A stretch of 64,000 nucleotides of DNA from Lacrimispora amygdalina (GTDB lineage: Bacteria; Bacillota; Clostridia; Lachnospirales; Lachnospiraceae): assembly GCF_900205965.1 (NCBI RefSeq), contig NZ_OAOF01000013.1:1-64000 (forward strand). Reading direction: 5' to 3'. Below, piece by piece: positions 51,655 through 61,739 of the stretch. The translations under genes and the position numbers were made by a program. The notes beneath the pieces are model-generated. The model had not been told where the DNA came from. It worked only from the letters and a program-made list of their open reading frames with translations, and did no database searches. The first letter of the stretch is position 1; each line of letters starts with the position of its first letter.

Positions 51655-52452
51655 TTAGATAATACCCAACTTTTTCATAGCATAGGCAACTCCATTATCT
51701 TCCACATTCTTTGTATAAAACGTAGCATAAGGTTCCAGTTCCACGCTGTGATGTCCCATGACAATACAGTTCTTTGCATACTCAAACATAGATAAATCAT
51801 TGGTACTGTCACCGAATACATATGTATCCGCAAGTTCCACTCCATAATGCTCTATCACTGCTTCAATGGCAGTCGCCTTAGAGTGCCCTGCCGGAACGCA
51901 TTCGTAGAATCCGCCTCCCCGGTTGATAATCTCAAAATCCAGTCCTAATTCCCGGGCGAATCCTTTCATGTCACTTTGCTCATCCTCCATAACGCAGAAT
52001 TTATCAAAATCATAACAGTCATCATCCCAGCTATATGAAGAGCAGTTTCCCTCACGAGCTACATTTTCCTTCATGGTTCTGACCTTAGCGATCCGTGATT
52101 CCGTTTTATTAAAATAGCAGCTTTCTGTTCCCTCTAAGATTCCGTCAAGACCATATTTCAGAATCATTTTTTTAATCTTTATACCCGTTTCATGAGGAAT
52201 TGTAGCGGAGTAGAGAACTTCTTCCCCCGCTACAATCCGTGTTCCGCAGCCGCAGCAATAGCCATCCACCTGTAGGAGAGACCGAATTGGACTGGTAAGG
52301 CAATAGGTACGTCCGGAATTAATAAACACCAGATGCCCTGTCTTCCTTGCCTGTTCAATGGCGTGTTTTGCGCTCTCCGGTACATTCCGGTTAATTTCCG
52401 AAAAAAGTGTGCCGTCAATATCAAAAAACAGGGCTTTTCTCTTCCCGGTCAT
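51655..52452 (-). CDS. HAD-superfamily Cof-type phosphatase
   Basis: 265 aa. HAD motif I FFDIDGTLF with both Asp, motif II (INSGRT), motif III Lys (HSKATAIEAV) and motif IV GDSTNDLSMFEYA, with a C2b cap in between: the Cof-type layout. Likely dephosphorylates a sugar phosphate or nucleotide/flavin. ATGA overlap with xpt, so cotranslated with purine salvage; a purine-nucleotide substrate is possible. Confidence 0.9.
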   Translation of the reverse strand: MTGKRKALFFDIDGTLFSEINRNVPESAKHAIEQARKTGHLVFINSGRTYCLTSPIRSLLQVDGYCCGCGTRIVAGEEVLYSATIPHETGIKIKKMILKYGLDGILEGTESCYFNKTESRIAKVRTMKENVAREGNCSSYSWDDDCYDFDKFCVMEDEQSDMKGFARELGLDFEIINRGGGFYECVPAGHSKATAIEAVIEHYGVELADTYVFGDSTNDLSMFEYAKNCIVMGHHSVELEPYATFYTKNVEDNGVAYAMKKLGII

Positions 52453-53033
52453 CGGTCACCCCTAAAACAGATGGTACCGGCGGTTTCATCCATGCTTTCC
52501 ACGATTGCCAGGGATTCTACCCGGATACCCTCGGAACGAAGGCGGTCTCCACCGGGCTGAAATCCCTTTTCAATAACAATCCCGGCTCCGATCAGTTCTG
52601 CACCGGAGTCTTTTACAATCGCTGCAAGTCCCTCCAGCGCTTTCCCGTTGGCTAAGAAATCATCAATCAGCAGCACCTTGTCACCGGCTCCTATAAATTC
52701 TTTGGACACCATCACATCATAGGTTCTGCCATGGGTAAAAGATTCTACCTGAGTGGTATAAACATCACCGGCTATGTTCTTCGTCTTGGATTTCTTGGCA
52801 AATACCACAGGTACATCAAAATATTGTGCTACGATGCATGCGATACCGATACCGGAAGCCTCAATGGTCAGGATCTTGTTGACTTCTTCATCTGCAAATC
52901 GTCTCTTAAACTCTTTTCCGATCTCCACGAACAGCTTAATATCCATCTGGTGATTTAAAAAGCTGTCTACTTTCAGTACGTCACCGGACTTGATCTTTCC
53001 GTCCTTCCGTATTCTGTCCTTTAAAAGCTGCAT
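52449..53033 (-). CDS. xpt: Xanthine phosphoribosyltransferase
   Basis: 194 aa, Xpt-sized. Opening MQLLKDRIRKDGKIKSGDVLKVDSFLNHQMD, PRPP motif VLLIDDFLANGKAL and KSKTKNIAGDVYTTQVESFTHG. It converts xanthine plus PRPP to XMP. Only 25 bases separate it from the trigger-factor-like gene upstream, and there is no purine riboswitch, unlike many xpt genes. Confidence 0.94.
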   Translation of the reverse strand: MQLLKDRIRKDGKIKSGDVLKVDSFLNHQMDIKLFVEIGKEFKRRFADEEVNKILTIEASGIGIACIVAQYFDVPVVFAKKSKTKNIAGDVYTTQVESFTHGRTYDVMVSKEFIGAGDKVLLIDDFLANGKALEGLAAIVKDSGAELIGAGIVIEKGFQPGGDRLRSEGIRVESLAIVESMDETAGTICFRGDR

Positions 53034-53058
53034 AAAGGTTCCCCCTATGGTATGTGAT

Positions 53059-54162
53059 TTATTCCGTTATCTTTGCGTTCTCTTTTAAGAAATCCAGAAC
53101 TTTGTTGCTGATGATATAATCATCCACTTCATACTGTCCTGCAGCCTGGACCATGCTGTCTACATTTTCATAGCCCATCTTCTGTGCCACATCTTTGCGG
53201 TCATCATCGCTGACCGTGATTCCCTCTTTATCAGCAATTGCATTTAATACCAGTCTCTGTTTTACGATTCCTTCCGCCTGGGTCTTCACCGTATTTCTGA
53301 AGTCTTCTTCCTTCATTCCGGTAAACGCTGTGATAAATGAAGAGAAATCCATACCATAGGATGCTGCCTGGTTGGTATATCTGGCAATTACATTCTCAAC
53401 ATTGGCATCAATGGCTTCCTGATTCGCTTCAACCTTAGAATTTGCTAAAACAGCTTCATAAATGCTGCCTTTCACATTCTGATCTGCCTCATCATTCTTA
53501 TTCTGGATCAGCGTCTGTTTCTTATCTTCCTTATATTCATCAACTGTCTTGAATTTTGTGTTTTCCTGAACAAATGCATCATTCAGCTCAGGAGTCTGCT
53601 TTTCCTTAATGGTATTGACTGTTACCTCAAATACTACCGGTTTTCCAGCCAGATCCTTGTTGTTGTATTCTGCCGGAAATGTAAGATCCAAAGAACGCTT
53701 GTCTCCTTTTTTTGCTCCCACCAGGCCTTCTTCAAAGCCAGGGATAAACTGATTGGATCCAATGGTTAAATCATAACCCTGTGCAGTCCCGCCATCAAAT
53801 GCAGTCCCGTCTTTCTTACCAACGAAATCAATGTTTACCACATCGCCAGACTGTATGGCACGATCTACCTCTACATCTTTTTCATGAGCGGCAAGATCAC
53901 TGTCAATTGCCTGCTGCACTTCCTCATCTGTCACTTCAACGGCATCTCTTTTTACTTCAATGCCCATGTAATTCCCAAGAGTAATGGTTCCGTTATCCAC
54001 TTTTGATAAATCTACAGACGGTACTGTCTCCTGAGCGGAGGATTCCGTTGCTTCCGTGGATTCCGGTGCTGCTGTCGTTTCAACCGCCGGTTTTTTGGAA
54101 CAGCCGGTTACAATAGCGGCGGCAATAAGACCGCACATACATACATTTAAAATTTTTTTCAT
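53059..54162 (-). CDS. Trigger-factor-like peptidyl-prolyl isomerase lipoprotein
   Basis: 367 aa from ATG 54162. Signal peptide with lipobox VTGC (Cys near residue 21) and a Thr/Glu/Ser linker to about 55. A short N-terminal stub, then a complete FKBP-type domain (about 100-190; SGDVVNIDFVGKKDGTAFDGGTAQGYDLTIGSNQFIPGFEEGL) and the trigger-factor C-terminal helical domain. The ribosome-binding domain of Tig is missing, so it is an extracytoplasmic foldase. It stands upstream of xpt and the HAD gene, possibly in one transcript. Confidence 0.88.
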   Translation of the reverse strand: MKKILNVCMCGLIAAAIVTGCSKKPAVETTAAPESTEATESSAQETVPSVDLSKVDNGTITLGNYMGIEVKRDAVEVTDEEVQQAIDSDLAAHEKDVEVDRAIQSGDVVNIDFVGKKDGTAFDGGTAQGYDLTIGSNQFIPGFEEGLVGAKKGDKRSLDLTFPAEYNNKDLAGKPVVFEVTVNTIKEKQTPELNDAFVQENTKFKTVDEYKEDKKQTLIQNKNDEADQNVKGSIYEAVLANSKVEANQEAIDANVENVIARYTNQAASYGMDFSSFITAFTGMKEEDFRNTVKTQAEGIVKQRLVLNAIADKEGITVSDDDRKDVAQKMGYENVDSMVQAAGQYEVDDYIISNKVLDFLKENAKITE

Positions 54163-54287
54163 AATACAATCCTTTTTCCTTCTAAAATTATAGATCAAAA
54201 TCGCACTGCTTCCTGTCAGTTATACCATATCAGACACAGTAAAAAAAGCACTTTCCTGAAATTAACAAAAATTTCAATATTCCGTTA

Positions 54288-55682
54288 TTATTTGTAAAAA
54301 GCCCGGAATGCTTTGTATGTATTGTAAACATCCAGTTTGGAAGAAAGCTCAAAGGGAGAATGCATGGAGAGAATCGGCACTCCTAAATCCACTACGTCCA
54401 CATCCATCGCTGCCACATACTTGGCTATGGTTCCGCCGCCTCCCTGGTCTACTGCGCCCAGCTCACCAATCTGCCAGTATACGCCTTCCTTGTCCATCAT
54501 GGCTATTACCTTTGCCATCAGCTCTGCACTGGCATCGTTGGACCCGGCTTTTCCTCTGACTCCGGTATACTTTGTCAGGACACAGCCTTTATTGATGTAG
54601 CAGGAATTACGCTCTTCATAAACGGACGCAAAGGTTGGATCATATGCTGCATTCACATCAGAGGATAAACAGATGGAATTACGCAGAACCGTTCTGACGT
54701 TTGCATGGGCCATCTCTGCCAGATCCTCAATATAATGAAGTACAAAATGGGAGTTTAATCCGGTATTGCCGTCTGAGCCGATCTCTTCCTTATCTGCCAG
54801 TACGGTTACTGTGGTATATTCCGGATTTACCGCATCAATCTCAGCCATAAGAGCGGTGTAGGCACATACCCTGTCATCCTGCCCGTATGCACCGATGATG
54901 CTCCGGTCCAGGCCCACATCACTGGCTTTTTGTGCCGGTACCAGCTCGATCTCTGCACGGAGGAAATCTGCTTCTGTAATTCCAAGGCGGTCATGTAACA
55001 GTTTCAGGGTCATCAGTTTTACAGGCTCTTTTAACTCCGCCTCGTCATTAAAAGGAAGAGAGCCGATGATAACATTCAGTTCCTCCCCCTTCAGTCCATC
55101 CCCAAGCTTTCTGTCATTTTGATCTGCTGCCAGATGGGGAAGTAAGTCTGTAATACAAAATACAGGGTCGCCTTCCTTTTCACCGATATTGACTTCCATC
55201 ACTTCTCCGCTTTTCTTAATGATCACGCCATGCATGGCTAACGGGACCGTAGCCCACTGGTACTTACGGATTCCGCCGTAATAATGGGTCTTAAAATAAG
55301 CCAGATCGTTCTTTTCATAAACCGGATTGGGCTTTAAATCAAGTCTTGGAGAATCAATGTGGGCACCGTTCATGCGAAGCCCCTTCTCCAGCCCTTCTCT
55401 TCCAAACGTTGTTGCAAGGATTGCCTTGCCCCTGTTTATCTGATATACTTTATCACCTGCTTTGTAGGACTTTGTTGTGTCGAAAGGAACATATCCCTGC
55501 ATCTCCAGCATGGCTGCAGCCTCTCTGACACATTCCCGCTCTGTCTTACCATTATCCAGAAATCTCTTATAACCGGTGCAAAACTGTTCTGCTTCTCCTA
55601 TCTGTTCAGGTGCATCTTTTCCTATATGGGGAAATTTAAATGTTAATTCTTCCTGAAGAGTCTGTCCAATTGTTTTATCCAT
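54288..55682 (-). CDS. M18-family zinc aminopeptidase
   Basis: 464 aa. Metal-site motifs NGAHIDSPRLDLKP (His and Asp), ADKEEIGSDGNTGL (catalytic Glu pair), and LSSDVNAAYDP, with a late His region (SMHSPFEL), all in M18 order. It removes N-terminal acidic or neutral residues from peptides in the cytoplasm. It lies 41 bases after dtd, probably the end of the relQ-gdpd-dtd operon. Confidence 0.92.
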   Translation of the reverse strand: MDKTIGQTLQEELTFKFPHIGKDAPEQIGEAEQFCTGYKRFLDNGKTERECVREAAAMLEMQGYVPFDTTKSYKAGDKVYQINRGKAILATTFGREGLEKGLRMNGAHIDSPRLDLKPNPVYEKNDLAYFKTHYYGGIRKYQWATVPLAMHGVIIKKSGEVMEVNIGEKEGDPVFCITDLLPHLAADQNDRKLGDGLKGEELNVIIGSLPFNDEAELKEPVKLMTLKLLHDRLGITEADFLRAEIELVPAQKASDVGLDRSIIGAYGQDDRVCAYTALMAEIDAVNPEYTTVTVLADKEEIGSDGNTGLNSHFVLHYIEDLAEMAHANVRTVLRNSICLSSDVNAAYDPTFASVYEERNSCYINKGCVLTKYTGVRGKAGSNDASAELMAKVIAMMDKEGVYWQIGELGAVDQGGGGTIAKYVAAMDVDVVDLGVPILSMHSPFELSSKLDVYNTYKAFRAFYK

Positions 55683-55723
55683 GATAAATAATCCTCCTTT
55701 GTTATTGGGACTGTGCCCTGTTG

Positions 55724-56182
55724 CTAAATTGCCGGACAGATCGTATCACTGTCCAAAACCAAAGTAAATGGTCCGTCATTTAATAATAAAACCTTCATAT
55801 CTGCACCGAAGCGGCCGGTCTGTACCCGTTTTACGTAAGTACCGAAGCGGGCAGCTGCGTATTCATAAAGATGCTCTGCCAGCTGGGGAGAGCCTGCTCC
55901 TGCAAAACTGGGGCGGTTCCCTTTTCTGCAGTCTGCATAGAGCGTAAACTGACTCACTACAAGAAGCTCCCCCTCTACCTGGGATAGGGATAAATTGGTT
56001 TTCCCATTCTCATCCGGGAAGATTCTGAGTCTGCATATCTTATCCACCATCTTATCAGCAATTTCTTCCGTATCCGTATCGGAAACTCCCAGCAAAAGCA
56101 GGAAGCCCTTCCCAATCGAGCCGGTCTCCTGCCCATCTACGGTAACCGCAGCATGGGCGACCCGCTGTAATACAATTCTCAT
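55724..56182 (-). CDS. dtd: D-aminoacyl-tRNA deacylase
   Basis: 152 aa. [17 protein letters not shown] opening, [17 protein letters not shown] (catalytic SQFT), and [11 protein letters not shown] near the end in the GPxT cross-subunit motif; Phe stands where Val is usual. It hydrolyses D-aminoacyl-tRNA and some mischarged Gly-tRNA. 14 bases after the GDPD gene. Confidence 0.94.
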   Translation of the reverse strand: MRIVLQRVAHAAVTVDGQETGSIGKGFLLLLGVSDTDTEEIADKMVDKICRLRIFPDENGKTNLSLSQVEGELLVVSQFTLYADCRKGNRPSFAGAGSPQLAEHLYEYAAARFGTYVKRVQTGRFGADMKVLLLNDGPFTLVLDSDTICPAI

Positions 56183-56196
56183 CTGTGTTCTCCTGT

Positions 56197-57996
56197 CTAT
56201 TTTAATACCAGCCGCAAATATTCCAGCAGACTTTCTGTAGCCGCCTCACGGTAGATAATCTCCCGCGCAAGAATGGGATAGTCTGTAATGATATTATCCA
56301 CTCCCAGCATCTTCATTCGCTCCATCTCACTCTTTCCATTTACAGTCCAGGCATGAACTGCCTTGCCCTTTTTATGGGCAGCCTCAACCAGCCGTTCATT
56401 GATGAAGCTGGAACGAAGGCTGATAAAATCTATGGAATCACTGGAATAAAAATCACCGTAAGCTGCAGAAATGATATAACCGGTCCGGATCTGGGAATTT
56501 GCCTTTTTGATTCTTACCAGATAGGAAAACCGGCTGGAGGTCACCACACACTGGTCCTCCATCTTATATTCTTCAATCAGCTTCCTCACCTTATCCGGCA
56601 GATCACTCTTATCACCCACGTTCTTAATCTCAATATTTAAATTGATCCTGCCTTTGCAGTATTCCATGGCTTCCTTTAAAGTGGGAATATTCTCCCCTCT
56701 GTATTCCTCTGAATACCAGGATCCCACATCCAGACTGCTTAAATCGTCGTAACGGAAGGAGGCGATGGTTCGGTTAATACCTGCCACCCTGTTTAACGTA
56801 TAATCATGACCCAGAACTACAATCCCGTCCTTTGTCTCCTGCACATCTATCTCAGCAAAATCAGCCAGGTCATCCACAGACTTACGGAGCGCCGCCATGG
56901 TATTCTCCGGTGCTTCATTGGAACTGCCCCGGTGGGCTGTAATCTTCATCTCACTAAGCATATCTCCAGTGATAACGGAACCGTTTCTTAATACATAAAA
57001 GAGAGACAGCAGACAAAGCACTGCAGCGGATGCCATGATGATTCCCGCTGTCTTCCGGTTACCAAAAGGCTTTCCTTCATATCCGATTGCTGCCGCCTTT
57101 CTGGACATCCGGCTGTTAAACCGGAAATACTGGACACTGACTGCACCGTATTTACCCACAGCCAGAAGCATGCTGGAAAAGAAAATAAGCACCAGTTCAA
57201 TCCAGTCACAGGCCGCGGGAAGCACAGCAAGTGCCAGTCTGTTATCTGTAAATAAGGTGACCGCAACCGCGGTAAGAAACACACAGAACCCGTAGAGAAC
57301 AAAAAACGCAAGAATGACCGCCCCATAATAGCAAAGCATCAGGGGCAGAACTTCAAAAATCCTGCGTCTTAAAAGCCACCAGCTTTTCAGATACCCATCC
57401 CGAAACCGCTTCTGTTCGATCATACAGGTATGAAAGACATATAGGCCCGGAACTACAAAAAACAGGATTAAAAGAACCGATGATATCAGCATCACCCTGC
57501 CCCACGGCCGTCTTAACAGTTCAGAAGTAACAAAATTAATGGGTTTTACATGAGTAAAAACCCGATAGACCAGATACAGATTGGTAATAAAATAATCCGC
57601 CAGCACCAGTAGTCCCAGCTGCCAGTTTTTGCGGCGTATCTCATCGTATAGTTTTGATATTCCTCCTGCAAAAATCTGCCACAAAGTCAGCTTTCTGTAA
57701 TAAAATGCTCCCTGATACAGGGTAATCAGACACCCCGTTTCCAGAAGCATGGTTAAAATCCCAAGAATCAGAAGAGCAGCAATCATTACTGCTGTCCATG
57801 GCTTCATTAGAAAAGATCCGATATTAGACGCAGTTAAATAACTGTAATCCGCCATTTTGAGCGAAAACTTAAGACCTGTATTTAAGGCAAACAGGTACAA
57901 AGGCGCTGTGACCAGGCGAAACAGCAGCGTAAAGATAAGACCATTCCTTTGATTATATCTGAGAATTTTAAATGTGTCTTTTGTTAATGTGCCCAT
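56197..57996 (-). CDS. Membrane-anchored glycerophosphodiester phosphodiesterase
   Basis: 599 aa. About eight membrane helices (about 20-345) of the GDPD-associated membrane domain, then the catalytic GDPD barrel: [19 protein letters not shown] (catalytic His), [32 protein letters not shown] and VHAWTVN. It cleaves glycerophosphodiesters to glycerol-3-phosphate and alcohol, and may act on lipid-linked or teichoic acid substrates. Between relQ and dtd on the same strand. Confidence 0.9.
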   Translation of the reverse strand: MGTLTKDTFKILRYNQRNGLIFTLLFRLVTAPLYLFALNTGLKFSLKMADYSYLTASNIGSFLMKPWTAVMIAALLILGILTMLLETGCLITLYQGAFYYRKLTLWQIFAGGISKLYDEIRRKNWQLGLLVLADYFITNLYLVYRVFTHVKPINFVTSELLRRPWGRVMLISSVLLILFFVVPGLYVFHTCMIEQKRFRDGYLKSWWLLRRRIFEVLPLMLCYYGAVILAFFVLYGFCVFLTAVAVTLFTDNRLALAVLPAACDWIELVLIFFSSMLLAVGKYGAVSVQYFRFNSRMSRKAAAIGYEGKPFGNRKTAGIIMASAAVLCLLSLFYVLRNGSVITGDMLSEMKITAHRGSSNEAPENTMAALRKSVDDLADFAEIDVQETKDGIVVLGHDYTLNRVAGINRTIASFRYDDLSSLDVGSWYSEEYRGENIPTLKEAMEYCKGRINLNIEIKNVGDKSDLPDKVRKLIEEYKMEDQCVVTSSRFSYLVRIKKANSQIRTGYIISAAYGDFYSSDSIDFISLRSSFINERLVEAAHKKGKAVHAWTVNGKSEMERMKMLGVDNIITDYPILAREIIYREAATESLLEYLRLVLK

Positions 57997-58070
57997 AAAA
58001 AAACCTTCTTTTTATGAAGATAAAAAACAGCACTAAGCGGGCGGAATTGTCAGGTCTTGCACCTTTTTCT

Positions 58071-58748
58071 TTACTCTTCCTCTGCCTTGCTGTCCTGACC
58101 GTCTGGTATTGGTTTTTGAGCTTCACTCAACTCCAGAATAGCCTGATTCAAAGAAAACATCTTCTTATCAAGCATATTGACCACATCTGCACAGGCTTTC
58201 AATTCCTGCTGCAGATATGCCGGCGCATTACCTTCAAATTTATAATATATCTTATGCTCCAGACTTGCCCAGAAATCCATGGCAACTGTTCTGATCTGAA
58301 CCTCTACCTTAGTATCAACCGGTCCATCCGTCAGATAAATTGGTATGGTCACTACCATGTGGTAGCTTTTATATCCGTTAGGCTTAGGATTTTCAATGTA
58401 ATCCTTTACATAAAGGACTGTTACATCACTTTGCTTTGTTATCATCTCAGCAATCTGGTAAATATCTGAAGTAAACGAGCAGATAATCCTGATTCCTGCA
58501 ATATCGTTTAACTTTTCCACCATATTATCTATGGTCACATCGTATCCGTACCGTTTTAATTTTTTAACAATACTGTCTGGTGTCTTAAGTCTTGACTTGA
58601 TGTGCTCAATGGGGTTGTAATTATAGATATGCACAAACTCATTATTGAGTATTTCTATTTTTGTATTAATCTCCCTTAATGCAGAATCATACAAAAATAT
58701 AATGGATTTCCACTGGTCAACCTGATTAAATGATTTGGGAATATTCAT
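58071..58748 (-). CDS. relQ: Small alarmone synthetase (RelQ family)
   Basis: 225 aa from ATG 58748; purine-rich GGAGAGGGGG is just upstream. Synthetase motifs: IKSRLKTPDSIVKKLKRYG, NDIAGIRIICSFTSDIYQIA, YVKDYIENPKPNGYKSYH and VEVQIRTVAMDFWASLEHKIYYK. There is no HD hydrolase, TGS or ACT domain, so this is a stand-alone (p)ppGpp synthetase. First gene of the gdpd-dtd-aminopeptidase set. Confidence 0.93.
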   Translation of the reverse strand: MNIPKSFNQVDQWKSIIFLYDSALREINTKIEILNNEFVHIYNYNPIEHIKSRLKTPDSIVKKLKRYGYDVTIDNMVEKLNDIAGIRIICSFTSDIYQIAEMITKQSDVTVLYVKDYIENPKPNGYKSYHMVVTIPIYLTDGPVDTKVEVQIRTVAMDFWASLEHKIYYKFEGNAPAYLQQELKACADVVNMLDKKMFSLNQAILELSEAQKPIPDGQDSKAEEE

Positions 58749-58877
58749 TCCACATTCCCCCTCTCCTTGGAAACCTGTCGGGTCAGTGAGACAGGGGCAG
58801 CCCGATAGACAGCCCCTGCTACTCCTTTCATAGTATACCATAGAAACCCAATATTTTATATTCTTTTTCCCCAGTTT

Positions 58878-59810
58878 CTAAAATTTTAATCCTTTCAGAA
58901 GATTGGCAAGTCCGGTGGATGCACTTCCCTCTTCCTTGTAATCAAAGATCTCTTCTGACTCTTCCTCGCCGGCTTCCACCGCTTTCATACTCAGGCTGAT
59001 CTTATTATCTGCAGTTGAAAGAATTTTAACCTTTACAGTCTGCCCTTCTTTTAAAACAACGCCGGGATGCTTGATTCTCTGATTGCTGATCTGGGATATA
59101 TGAAGGAGACCGGAAAGACCATTTTCCAAATTGATAAATGCACCATAATCCTTAATGGTATCAACGGTTCCTTCCATAACTGCACCGGCCTGGCATTTTG
59201 CAATTTTCCGGTTCGTTTCTTCCTTCTGTTTTAATAAAGCAGGTTCCTTTCCGGAGAGAACCAGCCTGTTATTTTCTTCATCCGCAGTAATCACCGTAAC
59301 ATCTATGGTTTTTCCACTGAACTCCTCCAGATCCTCAACATACTCTGCAGCCAGTTTGGACGCTGGAATAAATCCACGGATTCCTTCCAGGTAAACCACT
59401 GCTCCGCCTTTTACAATCTCTGCGATCTTTACCTTCATAATGGTGCGGTCTTCCATCATGGTCTTTAATTTATCCCAGGCTGCCTGATCATTCTGAAGCT
59501 TTCTTGAGAGCACGATATTGCCCTCCCCGTCATCAGTTTTAACAACGGTTGCGGTGATTTCATCTCCATTATGAATCTCCAGAAGAGGGTTGAAATCAGG
59601 ATCACTGCTTAAGTCTTCTTTGTTAATAATCCCTTCTGCGTAATATTTCAGATCCAGAAATACCTGGTCCTCACTTACACGGATGACTGTTCCGGTTATT
59701 GTATCACCTTCTCTGACACGTTTAAAGGATGCCTCCAGCTCTGCTTTATAATCATCCATGGTTTCCACACGCTCCTGCGGGATAGCGTCTGTCTTCATCT
59801 CTTCTTCCAT
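58878..59810 (-). CDS. S1-domain RNA-binding protein (ribosomal protein S1-like)
   Basis: 310 aa from ATG 59810 (GGAGG upstream). Three S1 domains: about 27-105 (GDTITGTVIRVSEDQVFLDL), 110-190 (KVKIAEIVKGGAVVYLEGIRGFIPASKL), and 200-275 (GTVDTIKDYGAFINLENGLSGLLHISQIS), then an acidic tail. Shorter than E. coli S1 (six domains) and similar to the Firmicute YpfD group, which need not act in general initiation. Confidence 0.9.
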   Translation of the reverse strand: MEEEMKTDAIPQERVETMDDYKAELEASFKRVREGDTITGTVIRVSEDQVFLDLKYYAEGIINKEDLSSDPDFNPLLEIHNGDEITATVVKTDDGEGNIVLSRKLQNDQAAWDKLKTMMEDRTIMKVKIAEIVKGGAVVYLEGIRGFIPASKLAAEYVEDLEEFSGKTIDVTVITADEENNRLVLSGKEPALLKQKEETNRKIAKCQAGAVMEGTVDTIKDYGAFINLENGLSGLLHISQISNQRIKHPGVVLKEGQTVKVKILSTADNKISLSMKAVEAGEEESEEIFDYKEEGSASTGLANLLKGLKF

Positions 59811-59979
59811 AAGAATTCCTCCATTCATAAAATACCTTATTTCAGGCATAATCTAAGTATATATTTAACACATCCCGCCTGATATTTCTATAGTTTTCTC
59901 AGGAAAAATATGTTATATTTTAAGAAATATATATACCTGCCGGTATCTTAAGAGCCGGTTTACAATAGAAAGGACAAAC

Positions 59980-60708
59980 ATGATGAAGGACATAATGGAC
60001 CTGCATACTCACACTGTGGCAAGTGGACACGCATACAGCACCCTGTATGAAATGGCAAGATCTGCCTCTGAGAAAGGACTTTCTCTGATGGGTTCCACAG
60101 ACCATGCACCAAAAATGCCAGGAACATGCAACGAATTTTATTTTATTAACTTTAAAGTGATCCCACGCACGCTCTACGGAGTTCATATTATCATGGGAGC
60201 GGAGCTGAATATACTGGATTATTCCGGCCGGGTAGATTTAAGTGACGGGCTTCTTGGAAAACTGGATTATACCATTGCAAGCATTCACGACCCCTGCTAC
60301 GAAAACGGAACCATGTCACAGAATACAAGCGCCTATATTGGCGCCATTGAAAATCCTCATGTAAAAATCATCGGTCACCCGGATGACAGCCGCTTTCCTG
60401 TGGATTATGACACCCTGGTTTCTGCGGCGGCCCAAAACCACACTCTTTTAGAGGTCAACTCCAGTTCTCTCCACCCCTTAAGCGCCCGAATGAATGCAAG
60501 GGAAAACTATCAGGTTATGCTGGATTTATGCCGCCATTACGGAGCATCTGTTATCATAAACAGCGATGCCCATATTGAAGCTGATGTTGGTAATCATGTC
60601 CGTGCACTGGAGCTTCTTGATGAGATTTCCTTTCCCCGGGACCTGATTGTAAACAGCTCCCTTGAACGGCTTTTACCCTATATCCCTAAGCTGGAGGCTT
60701 ATATATGA
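59980..60708 (+). CDS. PHP-domain phosphatase (YcdX-like)
   Basis: 242 aa. Metal ligands DLHTHT (HxH), STDHAP, GAELNI (Glu), IASIHDP, IIGHPDD and NSDAHIE, the full trinuclear zinc set of YcdX-type PHP phosphatases. AAAGG is a possible ribosome site near the tandem ATGATG; the start could be either ATG. It overlaps the LysR gene by 4 bases (ATGA), so both are made together; a link to the LysR ligand is plausible. Confidence 0.9.
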   Translation: MMKDIMDLHTHTVASGHAYSTLYEMARSASEKGLSLMGSTDHAPKMPGTCNEFYFINFKVIPRTLYGVHIIMGAELNILDYSGRVDLSDGLLGKLDYTIASIHDPCYENGTMSQNTSAYIGAIENPHVKIIGHPDDSRFPVDYDTLVSAAAQNHTLLEVNSSSLHPLSARMNARENYQVMLDLCRHYGASVIINSDAHIEADVGNHVRALELLDEISFPRDLIVNSSLERLLPYIPKLEAYI

Positions 60709-61643
60709 TTAACTTCCTGAACCTGGAATATTTCCTGGCTGTTGCAGAAGAATTAAATATTACAAGAGCTGCAAAGAGGCTCTATATCTCCCAGCAGTCC
60801 TTAAGCAACCATATTTCCAATATGGAAAAAGAATTTGATGTTCAGCTTTTTAACCGGACCATGCCTTTAACCCTGACCTATGCAGGCCGTGCCTTAAAAA
60901 TCAGGGCAAAGGAGCTGCTGGATTTAAAGGATGAGACATACCGCCAGTTAGCAGATATAAAAGATTTTACCATTGGACAGCTTTCCATTGGAGTGTCCCA
61001 TACCAGAGGACGTTTTCTCCTTCCTGTCATCCTTCCTGCATTTCAGGAGAAGTTTCCCAATATTGAGCTTCATCTGGTAGAAGGAAATTCCTCTGAACTG
61101 AGCAATGCACTGATTCACGGTGACATTGATTTAATGATTGACCTCCTCCCATTTAAAGCGGAGAATGTGGAAACGGTCCCCATCTGTGAAGAAGAGATTC
61201 TTCTTGTTGTTCCTGACCAGATTTTAGACCGGTACTTTCCTGGCAGACAGGAAGAGATTAAGAAGGAACTGGAAACCAACGCGGATGTTACTATTTTAAA
61301 GGATTGTCCCTATCTCCTTATTAATAAAGGAAACCGGGTGCGCACCATTGCAGACGAGATATTCGAAGAGGCACAGCTTACTCCTGCCATTCTTCTGGAA
61401 ACAGAAAATATTGAAACAGTTCTCGCCCTTGCCTCAAAGGGTATGGGGATCACCTTTTATCCCAAGATGTTTATGTCAGGCAGCCAGGACGGTGCCGTCA
61501 CAGTTATGAAAAAAGCAGGTTTAAACTATTTTTCATTGAATTACATGAGGAGCCATGGAATACTTGCATTCGGCTGCCATAAGGGAAGATACTTATCCCA
61601 GGCTACAGAAGAATTTATAAGGATAGCTAAGGAACACATATAG
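60705..61643 (+). CDS. LysR family transcriptional regulator
   Basis: 312 aa. N-terminal helix-turn-helix (LEYFLAVAEELNITRAAKRLYISQQSLSNHISNMEKEF) and the periplasmic-binding-like effector domain (about 88-300; GQLSIGVSHTRGRFLLPVILPAF). ATGA overlap with the PHP gene. The target and co-inducer are not evident; the usual divergent target is absent, as the S1 gene lies beyond the PHP start. Confidence 0.92.
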   Translation: MINFLNLEYFLAVAEELNITRAAKRLYISQQSLSNHISNMEKEFDVQLFNRTMPLTLTYAGRALKIRAKELLDLKDETYRQLADIKDFTIGQLSIGVSHTRGRFLLPVILPAFQEKFPNIELHLVEGNSSELSNALIHGDIDLMIDLLPFKAENVETVPICEEEILLVVPDQILDRYFPGRQEEIKKELETNADVTILKDCPYLLINKGNRVRTIADEIFEEAQLTPAILLETENIETVLALASKGMGITFYPKMFMSGSQDGAVTVMKKAGLNYFSLNYMRSHGILAFGCHKGRYLSQATEEFIRIAKEHI

Positions 61644-61690
61644 ATTATAACTGCAGATTGACAAACGAAGCTGAATCATATATTATTATA

Positions 61691-61720
61691 TAGTAACAAT
61701 TACTAATATAATTATTATTT
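61691..61720 (+). promoter_or_regulatory. PerR-like operators before perR
   Basis: TAGTAACAATTACTA (61691-61705) is an inverted repeat. ATATAATTATTATTT (61706-61720) matches the PerR box TTATAATNATTATAA at 11-12 positions. The first resembles the operator before the rubrerythrin gene. Confidence 0.65.
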
Positions 61721-61739
61721 TTGTAGAAAAGGAGCGGCC

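Noticed and set aside
53034..53058. A purine riboswitch before xpt
   Set aside because: Only 25 bases separate xpt from the upstream gene, too few for the aptamer, and no conserved elements are seen.
53059..54162. Calling the FKBP lipoprotein the ribosomal trigger factor (tig)
   Set aside because: It has a lipobox and lacks the N-terminal ribosome-binding domain.
56988..57326. Minus-strand 112-codon ORF within the GDPD gene
   Set aside because: It is an alternative frame of the membrane domain and has no start signal.
58014..58469. A 151-codon plus-strand ORF near relQ
   Set aside because: It is antisense to relQ, whose synthetase motifs are unmistakable; the ORF has no ribosome site or family pattern.
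58878..59810. Calling the S1 protein YabR of the divIC-spoIIE cluster
   Set aside because: YabR is a single-S1-domain protein between divIC and spoIIE; this gene has three S1 domains and lies 20 kb away. YabR is absent from its usual place here.
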